Under the pieces are notes generated by a model. It was not told where the DNA came from, made no database searches, and worked only from the letters and a program-made list of their open reading frames with translations. A DNA stretch of 64,000 nt from Barnesiella merdipullorum (GTDB lineage: Bacteria; Bacteroidota; Bacteroidia; Bacteroidales; Barnesiellaceae): assembly GCA_019116365.1 (NCBI GenBank), contig DXBT01000020.1, forward strand, positions 1 through 64,000, given 5' to 3'. The translations under genes and the position numbers were made by a program. This document shows, in pieces, positions 45,108-52,566 of this stretch (position 1 is the stretch's first letter; each line of letters starts with the position of its first letter).

Positions 45108-46184
45108 ATGAAGCGATTATTTTCCCTACTGATTGCGGTTGCAGCCCTCTCGATTCCATCGGCCTGGAGCTGTACCGGTATCACCCTCACGGTAAAGGAC
45201 GGCTCTAAAATTGTAGCCCGCACCATCGAATGGGGTGGCAGCGACCTGAATAGCCAATATGTGATTGTACCCCGTGGATATGAACAACGCTCTTATGTAC
45301 CAGGAGGACAACAAACTGGCATGACATTTAAGGCTCGATATGGCTACGTGGGGCTGGCGGTTGAACAAAAAGAGTTCGTGGCCGAGGGGCTGAACGAAGC
45401 AGGGCTGTCGGCCGGACTCTTCTACTTCCCCGGGTACGGACAATACGAGGACTACAATCCGGCCCAACAGTCATCGAGCATCGCCGACCTGCAACTGGTT
45501 GCGTGGATTCTCGGTAACTTCTCGACGGTCGATGAAGCTGTCGAAGGATTGAAAACCGTGCATGTCATATCGATAGACCCGAGAGCATCGACCGTTCACT
45601 GGCGCATGACCGACGTCTCGGGACGCCAGGTCGTACTCGAGATTATTGACGGAGAACCTCGATTCTATGAAAATAAGCTGGGAGTACTTACCAACTCTCC
45701 CGGATTCGACTGGCAGATAACCAACCTGAACAATTACGTCAATCTCTACTCGGGGACGGCGGCGACAAAATCATTCGGCGACATTCAACTCTCGTCGTTT
45801 GGTGCCGGCAGTGGATTCCTGGGACTTCCCGGCGACATCACACCTCCCTCCCGCTTCGTGAGAGCAGCCTTTTACCAAACCACGGCGCCACAACAAGCCA
45901 CGGCGACCGAGGCTGTTACTCAAAGTTTTCATATACTCAACAACTTCGACATTCCCATCGGGAGCGAATTTCTGGCCGGGCAGACTCCGACCGATATTCC
46001 CAGTGCTACCCAGTGGGCCTCGTCGGCCGACCCTACCCGCCGGATGCTCTACTACCGCACCATGTACAACAGTGCCATCCGTTGCTTCGATCTGAAGACC
46101 ATCAACTTCGGCCGGGTTAAGTATCAGGCTCACCCGCTTGATACCACCAAGCAACAACCCATACAAACCATTCAAGTCAAGTAG
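45108..46184 (+). CDS. Choloylglycine hydrolase / penicillin V acylase family enzyme, exported
   Basis: 358-residue Ntn hydrolase cutting linear amide bonds; candidates are bile salt hydrolase or penicillin V/acyl-homoserine-lactone acylase. The signal peptide (MKRLFSLLIAVAALSIPSAWS) ends right before Cys22, which would become the N-terminal nucleophile (CTGITLTVKDGS). Arg17 of the mature chain is present in VARTIEW; the next key position is Glu20 where classical bile salt hydrolases have Asp. GLNEAGLSAGLFYFPGY and LTNSPGFDWQITNLNNY also fit the family. The substrate cannot be read from sequence. Single gene with its own -7 box and a shared terminator downstream. Confidence 0.88.
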   Translation: MKRLFSLLIAVAALSIPSAWSCTGITLTVKDGSKIVARTIEWGGSDLNSQYVIVPRGYEQRSYVPGGQQTGMTFKARYGYVGLAVEQKEFVAEGLNEAGLSAGLFYFPGYGQYEDYNPAQQSSSIADLQLVAWILGNFSTVDEAVEGLKTVHVISIDPRASTVHWRMTDVSGRQVVLEIIDGEPRFYENKLGVLTNSPGFDWQITNLNNYVNLYSGTAATKSFGDIQLSSFGAGSGFLGLPGDITPPSRFVRAAFYQTTAPQQATATEAVTQSFHILNNFDIPIGSEFLAGQTPTDIPSATQWASSADPTRRMLYYRTMYNSAIRCFDLKTINFGRVKYQAHPLDTTKQQPIQTIQVK

Positions 46185-46199
46185 AGACTCACCAGACTA

Positions 46200-46245
46200 T
46201 AAAAAACGAAACCGCCAGTCAACTTGGTTGACTGGCGGTTTCTGT
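46200..46245. terminator. Strong convergent terminator
   Basis: GAAACCGCCAGTCAA at 46208-46222 pairs perfectly with 46228-46242 (5-nt loop). The minus-strand side has a run of six T. It serves the convergent genes on both sides. Confidence 0.9.
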
Positions 46246-46260
46246 ATAATAGCCTTTTAA

Positions 46261-47034
46261 TTAATGTTGCTCTTCTTTTACACCGGCAAGTTCGGGATCG
46301 ATCATGATGCGTCCGCAATATTCACAAACGATAATTTTTTTACGCATCTTGATATCGAGCTGTCTTTGAGGCGGGATGCGGTTGAAGCAACCACCGCAAG
46401 AATCACGTTGGATATAGACCACAGCCAAACCGTTGCGGGCATTCTTACGAATACGTTTGAAAGCCGTGAGCAAACGGGGCTCAACCTTGTTTTCGAGTTT
46501 TTTGGCCTTCTCTCTCAACTTCTCTTCATCTTGTTTCGTCTCCGAAACGATTTCGTCGAGCTCGCTCTTCTTTTCGGCCAGGATGTGCTGACGATCCTGC
46601 AACACCTCTTCCGAAGCAGCTACCTCTTTGCTCTTGGCCTCTTGTGAAGCAATATACTCGTTGATACGCTTTTCGCACAATTGAATTTCAAGTGTCTGAT
46701 ATTCTATCTCTTTCGACAAGAAATCAAATTCGCGGTTGTTGCGCACATTGTCCTGTTGCTTGGTATATTTATCGATGAGAGCCTGTGCGTTCTGTATTTC
46801 TACCTTCTTGGCCGCTACGGCAGCTTTCAGATCTTCTATCTCGGTATGGTAGTTTTTGATACGGGTTTCAAGACCGGCAATTTCGTCTTCGAGGTCTTGA
46901 ACTTCGAGAGGCAACTCCCCTCTCAACGTTTTTATTCTATCGATCTCCGAGAGAATGGTTTGCAAATCGTACAGTGTCTTCAACTTCTCTTCCACTGTAT
47001 ATTCTTTTTCAGCTTTTGTTTTGTCAGTAGCCAT
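46261..47034 (-). CDS. C4 zinc-ribbon coiled-coil protein (CT398-type)
   Basis: 257-residue cytoplasmic protein: a long coiled coil (about 10-190; AGLETRIKNYHTEIEDLKAA, KKSELDEIVSETKQDEEKLR) and a C-terminal zinc ribbon with CGGCFNRIPP and CEYCGRIMIDPEL, i.e. two CxxC pairs. The family (zf-RING_7, related to Chlamydia CT398) is usually linked to nif3, as here: the gap is only 3 nt. Exact function unknown; a role in RNA or transcription-related complexes has been suggested for relatives. Confidence 0.9.
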   Translation of the reverse strand: MATDKTKAEKEYTVEEKLKTLYDLQTILSEIDRIKTLRGELPLEVQDLEDEIAGLETRIKNYHTEIEDLKAAVAAKKVEIQNAQALIDKYTKQQDNVRNNREFDFLSKEIEYQTLEIQLCEKRINEYIASQEAKSKEVAASEEVLQDRQHILAEKKSELDEIVSETKQDEEKLREKAKKLENKVEPRLLTAFKRIRKNARNGLAVVYIQRDSCGGCFNRIPPQRQLDIKMRKKIIVCEYCGRIMIDPELAGVKEEQH

Positions 47035-47037
47035 ACT

Positions 47038-48135
47038 TTACAAATAATTTATCGGATTTGTATCTACCTGTGTAGAATGGATTGCAAAGGTAGGGAATTT
47101 TTTTTGAATTATCTCACAAAAAATCTCTTTTGTATATTGTTCACTCTCATAATGACCTATTTCGGCCAACAAGATGCGAGATTCAAATTCGAAATAATCG
47201 TGATACCTGATCTCACCCGTCACAAACATATCGGCTCCGGCCGCTACGGCTTTCGACATGAACGATGCTCCGGCTCCGCCACACAGGGCTATGCGCGAAA
47301 TTTTACGTCCGTGCAGAGGCGAATGTTTCACACACCCTACGGCAAAAGTGTCTTTCAACTTTTCCAGCACCAGCATCTCGTCAATCGGTTCGGGCAGATT
47401 ACCTACTACACCAGAGCCCACCTGCTCCCAACGGTTGGCAAGAGGTATCCAGTCGAAAGCAGGCTCTTCATAGGGATGGCTCCCCTTCAGAGCTGCCATG
47501 ACGGCTCCCTGCATATAGGCGGGAACAATCACCTCGAGGCGCGTCTCGGCCTCGTGATGCAGTTCTCCTACGGTGCCACAATAGGGATGCGCCTGCAACC
47601 CGGGGCGGAACGTCCCCTCACCTTCTTGGCCGAAACTGCATTGATCGTAATTTCCTATATGTCCGGCACCTGCCTCGAAAAGCGCAGTTCTCACCTGCTC
47701 GACATGAGACACCGGCACATAGGTGACCAGTTTCATCAACAACCCGGGCATGGGATCGAGTACCCGAACGGCTGTCAACCCCAGTTTTTGAGCCATTCTG
47801 AACGAGACTCCACCCGGAGCATTGTCGAGATTGGTGTGAGCGGCATAAATAGCTATGTTGTGCTGGATGGCCTTAATGACTATGCGTTCGACACAGCTAT
47901 TCCCCGTAATTGTCTTCAACCCTTTGAACAACAAAGGGTGATGCGACACAATGAGATTATACCCCAGTGCAATCGCTTCATCGACAACCCCCTCGGTCAC
48001 ATCGAGACACACCACTGCGCCCGATACCGATTGGAAACGGTTGCCTACCTGCAACCCGGCATTGTCGTAAGACTCTTGCCAAGCAACAGGTGCTACCGAC
48101 TCAATGGCCTTTATGATATCATTCAGAATTACCAC
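47038..48135 (-). CDS. Nif3-like dinuclear metal-centre protein
   Basis: 365 residues, the long Nif3 form with an inserted PII/CutA-like domain in the middle (LVTYVPVSHVEQVRTALFEA, YEEPAFDWIPL). Metal-site residues: YNLIVSHHPLLFKG near 60-75, and a C-terminal HDYFE plus AEIGHYESEQ. It starts at a GTG just after aspS (gap 6 nt), giving aspS-nif3-zinc ribbon as one operon. Related proteins have been proposed to act as GTP cyclohydrolase I type 2, but this annotation is not well supported. Confidence 0.9.
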   Translation of the reverse strand: MVILNDIIKAIESVAPVAWQESYDNAGLQVGNRFQSVSGAVVCLDVTEGVVDEAIALGYNLIVSHHPLLFKGLKTITGNSCVERIVIKAIQHNIAIYAAHTNLDNAPGGVSFRMAQKLGLTAVRVLDPMPGLLMKLVTYVPVSHVEQVRTALFEAGAGHIGNYDQCSFGQEGEGTFRPGLQAHPYCGTVGELHHEAETRLEVIVPAYMQGAVMAALKGSHPYEEPAFDWIPLANRWEQVGSGVVGNLPEPIDEMLVLEKLKDTFAVGCVKHSPLHGRKISRIALCGGAGASFMSKAVAAGADMFVTGEIRYHDYFEFESRILLAEIGHYESEQYTKEIFCEIIQKKFPTFAIHSTQVDTNPINYL

Positions 48136-48141
48136 TTGCTT

Positions 48142-49896
48142 CTAATCCTTTAAATCAACCTTGATACACAGTTCTTTCAGTTGCGAATCGTCCAATGCCG
48201 ACGGCGCATTGAGCATGACATCGCGGCCCGAGTTGTTTTTGGGGAATGCGATGCAGTCGCGTATGGAGTCGAGCCCGGCAAACATCGATACCAAACGGTC
48301 GAGACCGAAGGCCAAACCTCCATGAGGAGGAGCACCGTATTTGAAGGCATTCATCAGGAAGCCAAACTGAGCTTCGGCCTGCTCTTCGGTGAATCCCAAC
48401 AGGCGGAACATGTGATCTTGCAACTCGCTGTCGTGGATACGGATAGAACCACCGCCCAGTTCCACACCGTTGATAACCATATCGTAGGCATTGGCTCGCA
48501 CAGCGCCCGTATCGGTATCGAGCAAGGGGATATCTTCGGCTTTGGGCGAAGTGAAGGGATGGTGCATGGCATAGAAGCGTTGAGTCTCATCGTCCCACTC
48601 AAACAGCGGGAAGTCGATAACCCACAACGGAGCAAATGTATCTTTGTCGCGCAAGCCCAGACGAGAGCCCATCTCCAAGCGCAATTCGCACAAGGCTTTG
48701 CGTGTTTTCATCGTAGGTCCGGCCAAAATCAGCAACAGGTCGCCCGGTTTGGCACCGAAACGTTCGCCCCACTTCTTCAGGTCGTCGGCCGAGTAGAACT
48801 TATCGACCGAAGACTTGGGCGTACCGTTCTCGTCGAAGCGGACATAAATCAGCCCCTTGGCACCGATTTGCGGACGTTTCACAAACTCGGTCAACTCATC
48901 GAGTTGCTTGCGTGAATAGGTGGCACACCCTTCGGCACAGATACCGCCCACATACTCGGCACTGTCGAATACGCCGAAGTTATGACCCTCGGTCAAATCT
49001 TTCAGTTCGACAAAGCGCATGCCGAATCGCATATCGGGTTTGTCGCTACCGTAGTATTTCATGGCATCGGCCCAAGTCATGCGCAGGAAAGGCTCGTTAA
49101 ACTCGATACCGCGTATTTTCTTGAACAGGTGCTTGATCATTCCTTCGAAGATATTGAGAATATCCTCTTGCTCGACAAACGACATCTCGCAGTCGATTTG
49201 AGTAAACTCGGGTTGACGGTCGGCACGCAAGTCTTCGTCGCGGAAACATTTCACAATTTGGAAATAGCGATCGAAGCCCGATACCATCAACAACTGTTTC
49301 AGCGTTTGAGGCGACTGAGGCAATGCATAGAACTCACCCGGATTCATTCGCGAAGGCACCACAAAGTCGCGAGCACCCTCGGGAGTTGACTTGATAAGTA
49401 CAGGGGTCTCCACCTCCAGGAAGTTCAGCTCATCGAGATAACGGCGCACCTCAAAGGCCATCTTATGACGCAACTCGAGATTGCGGCGTACAATGGGACG
49501 ACGCAAGTCGAGATAACGATACTGCATACGGATATCGTCGCCACCATCCGACTCGTCCTCGATAGTAAAGGGCGGAGTCTCGGCCGTGTGGAGCACAACC
49601 AACTTCTCGGCAATGATTTCGATATCGCCCGTCGGCAGATTGGGATTCTTGTTTGAGCGCTCGGTCACCATGCCCGTTACCTGTATCACATATTCACGGC
49701 CCAGTTTATTGGCCTGGTCGCACAAAGCGGCATTGGTCTCTTGGTTAAATACCAACTGGGTGATGCCATAGCGATCGCGCAAATCGACAAAAGTCATACC
49801 ACCCATCTTACGGCTACGTTGTACCCAACCGGCCAAAGTCACCTTCTGACCCACATGGCTCAACCGTAACTCTCCACATGTATTCGTTCTATACAT
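48142..49896 (-). CDS. aspS: Aspartyl-tRNA synthetase
   Basis: 584 residues, bacterial type. OB-fold anticodon domain at the N-terminus (VTLAGWVQRSRKMGGMTFVD), class II motif 2 region (CFRDEDLRADRQPEFTQID), the bacterial GAD insertion domain in the middle, and motif 3 (FGLDRLVSMFAGLDSIRDCI) near the end. It leads the operon with nif3 and the zinc-ribbon gene. The nearby tRNA-Pro is on the opposite strand. Confidence 0.98.
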   Translation of the reverse strand: MYRTNTCGELRLSHVGQKVTLAGWVQRSRKMGGMTFVDLRDRYGITQLVFNQETNAALCDQANKLGREYVIQVTGMVTERSNKNPNLPTGDIEIIAEKLVVLHTAETPPFTIEDESDGGDDIRMQYRYLDLRRPIVRRNLELRHKMAFEVRRYLDELNFLEVETPVLIKSTPEGARDFVVPSRMNPGEFYALPQSPQTLKQLLMVSGFDRYFQIVKCFRDEDLRADRQPEFTQIDCEMSFVEQEDILNIFEGMIKHLFKKIRGIEFNEPFLRMTWADAMKYYGSDKPDMRFGMRFVELKDLTEGHNFGVFDSAEYVGGICAEGCATYSRKQLDELTEFVKRPQIGAKGLIYVRFDENGTPKSSVDKFYSADDLKKWGERFGAKPGDLLLILAGPTMKTRKALCELRLEMGSRLGLRDKDTFAPLWVIDFPLFEWDDETQRFYAMHHPFTSPKAEDIPLLDTDTGAVRANAYDMVINGVELGGGSIRIHDSELQDHMFRLLGFTEEQAEAQFGFLMNAFKYGAPPHGGLAFGLDRLVSMFAGLDSIRDCIAFPKNNSGRDVMLNAPSALDDSQLKELCIKVDLKD

Positions 49897-50038
49897 TGTT
49901 GTAGAATTTATTTTGTTTGTTATTTATTTCGGTTATTATGACACTCGAGATTACCCGAATGTCCATGCAAAATTAAAATAAAACATCGGTAAACAGATAT
50001 GTTTTACCCAAGAATTTGATAAAAATGTAAAGGCATAG

Positions 50039-50068
50039 TTGCCGATACGAAAAAAAGCAGTAAATTTG
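50039..50068 (+). promoter_or_regulatory. Promoter of tRNA-Pro
   Basis: TTG at 50039-50041, a 19-nt spacer, then TAAATTTG at 50061-50068, an excellent match to the Bacteroidetes consensus, 34 nt before the tRNA. Confidence 0.8.
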
Positions 50069-50102
50069 CTGCGCCTGAAAAGAAAGGGCTATTTATTCGT
50101 TT

Positions 50103-50177
50103 CGGGGTGTAGCGCAGTCCGGTTAGCGCACCTGCTTTGGGAGCAGGGGGTCGTGGGTTCGAATCCCGCTACCCCGA
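50103..50177 (+). tRNA. tRNA-Pro (TGG)
   Basis: Acceptor stem CGGGGTG (50103-50109) pairs with TACCCCG (50170-50176), with one G-U pair. The anticodon stem-loop reads CTGCTTTGGGAGCAG with anticodon TGG, and the T arm has GGTTCGAATCC. 75 nt, no encoded CCA. A terminator follows directly. Confidence 0.97.
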
Positions 50178-50183
50178 CGAGAC

Positions 50184-50225
50184 AAAAGGTTATCGATTCC
50201 CAAACATGAATCGGTAACCTTTTTA
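50184..50225 (+). terminator. Terminator of tRNA-Pro
   Basis: AAAAGGTTA-CGATT pairs with AATCG-TAACCTTTT; the T-run is part of the right arm and continues. It begins 7 nt after the tRNA. Confidence 0.88.
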
Positions 50226-50393
50226 AGTTATATTCGCTATGAGAATAAATGGTAAGATAGCTTCGCAGGACTGCACAGCAAAACTTCTTCTTAAAAATAT
50301 CCAAAATAATATATTTAATGATTGATTTATACCAGGGATAGAATTTAAGCACTTAATTTGCAGCAATAACAGCTCTATAATAGATGACATGAT

Positions 50394-51966
50394 ATGAAAA
50401 AAAATTTTACTTTTAACCCTCTCGTTTGTAGCCCTGATACAGGCTCAAGCTACCCCTCAGGTGCGTGTAGCCACAAAATCTGAGTCGCAACTTCGTGCCA
50501 ATGCCCCGGCAGCGGCTGGACAAATCACCTTTCACCCCAATGGCGGAGAAGGTAGCATGGATCCGTTGACCAATCTGTCGGATGGCGACGAATTCAAGCT
50601 TCCACGCAATACCTTCCAGCGAATCGGATTCAAATTTGTAGGCTGGACCAATATGGAGGGGGGTAATGACCCGTTCTATCAAGACGAATACCCCACATTC
50701 AACTACTATTCCTATAACTCCGACCTGTATGCCGTGTGGGAACCCGAGGATTCTGCTCTGGAGCTGTCGTTCGATGCCAACGGCGGCGAGGGAACCATGG
50801 AGCCGATATATGTGCGAGCCAACCAGGAGATTCTGGTTCCTCCCCATCGGTTCACGGCTCCCGAAGAGGGGTACGAATGCAAAGGCTACGGCGAGTCGCC
50901 CGACGACTTCGCCCGTTATCGCATAGGCGGAATAGCATCGTTTACCCAATCGATCAAACTCTACGCCTTCTGGTCGCCCATGAACCCGTCGGTCGGCGGC
51001 AACAGCGAAGAATACAAGGGCCAGACCATATTCTTCGAAGGCGTGAATATAGCCCCCGAAGACTGGTATGTCACCAGCGACCCCCCCTACCGAATCTATG
51101 CCGAGTGGAAAGAGGGTTGCGGTTGGTACGATGCCGCACAAGACTGGCTTAACTTCTGCTGGGCCGGTGCCGCCTCCGATGCCATTCACTGGAGGCTCGA
51201 CCGCAACAAGGAGTATGTCGATCGTTACCGGCTGGATCACGATGTTCCCGAATTTGGCTATGCTGGGAAAGGAGTATCGGATGTCTTTCACTTCTTTATG
51301 GCAAAATGGCTTAAAAACGAAGGTTGTTACCCAAGTATCGGCTTCAACTGGTTTATCAATGGAATAGACGATAACGTACAAGAATCGGCCAAAGGTCAAG
51401 GAGGCCTGTTCCGTGATGTATTTGGCAATAAAGCTTTGGTGAGTTTCCTGGTTTCGACCAACCGTCGCTCATTCAACCAATTCGTTCAGGAAGCTCTCAA
51501 GAATCGCCGGATGATAACTATCGACGAATACAATATGGCCGGCGCCCACGCCATCGCCTGCTGGGGATTTGAGTTCGACGACGAGGGCTATGTCTGTGCA
51601 CTCTATTACAGCGACCCGGCTTCCTCCTGGAACAATACCCAGACCGGGCGGGATTTATCGCTCGGTAGAATTGAGGTCAAGTATCATTCTGAATCCGACT
51701 GGAGCCCCTATATGGCCACCGAGACCCTGATTAACGGCGAGATTGTGCAAGGCGAAGTTCCCATCATCCGTATCTATTCCTACGACCAGGGTAAAGAATA
51801 CTGGGAATCTTATTTCGATTCGAACCCTTCCTCCATAGAGACGGTAACTCAACCGACCAACGATGAACCCGAAGAGTACTACGACCTGCAAGGCCGCCGG
51901 GTACTTCACCCTCAAAAGGGTTTCTATATCACCAAAAGTGGAAAGAAAGTAATTATTCGCGAATAA
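50394..51966 (+). CDS. IdeS/Mac-family cysteine protease with InlB-type repeats and T9SS tail; ATG one base out of frame (A8 tract)
   Basis: Predicted secreted papain-fold protease of the IdeS/Mac family, whose studied members cut immunoglobulins. Order, in the restored 523-residue chain: signal peptide (KKILLLTLSFVALIQAQA), two InlB/Flg_new repeats (about 43-115 and 122-193), protease domain (about 210-445), and a short T9SS type A tail (YYDLQGRRVLHPQKGFYIT). Catalytic candidates are Cys255 (NFCWAGAASDAIHW), His385 (GAHAIACWGF) and Asp407 (YYSD). The His-Asp distance, 22 residues, equals that of IdeS, and GWYD before the Cys is shared; Lys84 of IdeS is Gln here. The ATG at 50394 is followed by eight A; reading from it meets a stop early, while seven A would join it exactly to the signal peptide. 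No other good in-frame start exists upstream of GTG 50461. Substrate unknown. Confidence 0.85.
50397..50404 (+). repeat. A8 homopolymer directly after the protease start codon
   Basis: Eight consecutive A follow the ATG of the IdeS-like gene. One base fewer would restore the reading frame. Such tracts are prone to replication or transcription slippage and to sequencing error. Confidence 0.8.
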
Positions 51967-51988
51967 CCGGGTAACTCTCCATAAAGAT

Positions 51989-52041
51989 TTTTGCCCCGCT
52001 GCAGGCTCCAGCCACGAGCCTCGGCGGGGCAAACTGTTTTC
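51989..52041 (+). terminator. Terminator-like hairpin after the IdeS-like gene
   Basis: TTGCCCCGC at 51991-51999 pairs with GCGGGGCAA at 52024-52032, enclosing a second stem AGGCTC/GAGCCT. The T-run after it is weak (ACTGTTTTC). It begins 25 nt after the stop codon. Confidence 0.7.
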
Positions 52042-52188
52042 AGGCCACCCCACCCTATCCTACCCTTACGGTAGTAACTCAGCAGGTACCGTTAATCAAG
52101 ATTCTCGACATAGGAGAACACTCTTTGCTTTTCACCCCGACGCGGTAATTCCGCCGAACAATCGTCTCCCGAAATTTGTTTTTTCCAC

Positions 52189-52383
52189 ATGGTTAGTCTC
52201 GAGACATTTATAGCACTGTACCGATTACTATGCGAGCCCGACAAGGCCATCGTAGAACGATACATACAAGGGAAATCAATAGCCGAGATCGCTCGTGAAC
52301 TGGATTGCTCACAATCGGTCGTGAGCGAAACGATTTATCGGTTTCGGCAACAATTGAAAAAGGAGAGGCACCCTCCAATCTGA
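52189..52383 (+). CDS. Small sigma-region-4-like helix-turn-helix protein
   Basis: 64 residues with a clear C-terminal HTH (KSIAEIARELDCSQSVVSET) preceded by a helical segment (FIALYRLLCEPDKAIVERYI), like region 4 of sigma factors without the rest. Too short to be a sigma factor itself. Codon use looks genuine and the start is ATG. It lies alone between the IdeS-like protease and the convergent GH85 gene, so it could regulate this island, but nothing in the sequence proves it. It might also be a fragment. Confidence 0.6.
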   Translation: MVSLETFIALYRLLCEPDKAIVERYIQGKSIAEIARELDCSQSVVSETIYRFRQQLKKERHPPI

Positions 52384-52472
52384 ATCCTTCGGCCAATCCG
52401 GCTCCAGAGCAACAGCCGTCTTTCGGCAACAAGTCACGGCTTCTCCCACATTACAGACTCAAACATGGAAGA

Positions 52473-52516
52473 TAAAAAAAGAAAGGTTATCCGATATCAC
52501 ATCGGATAACCTTTCG
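52473..52516 (-). terminator. Terminator of the SusC-SusD-GH85 locus
   Basis: Perfect 14-bp arms AAAGGTTATCCGAT (52482-52495) and 52501-52514 with a 5-nt loop, then CTTTTTTT on the minus strand, 50 nt past the GH85 stop. Confidence 0.93.
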
Positions 52517-52566
52517 AGAGAGGCAGTCTTTTTTCAGACTGATTGATAATCTAAAACAATCTTAGA

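Noticed and set aside
50089..50352. 87-codon minus-strand frame over tRNA-Pro
   Set aside because: Its C-terminal part (GVAGFEPTTPCSQSR) is the known false protein made by reading a tRNA-Pro gene backwards.
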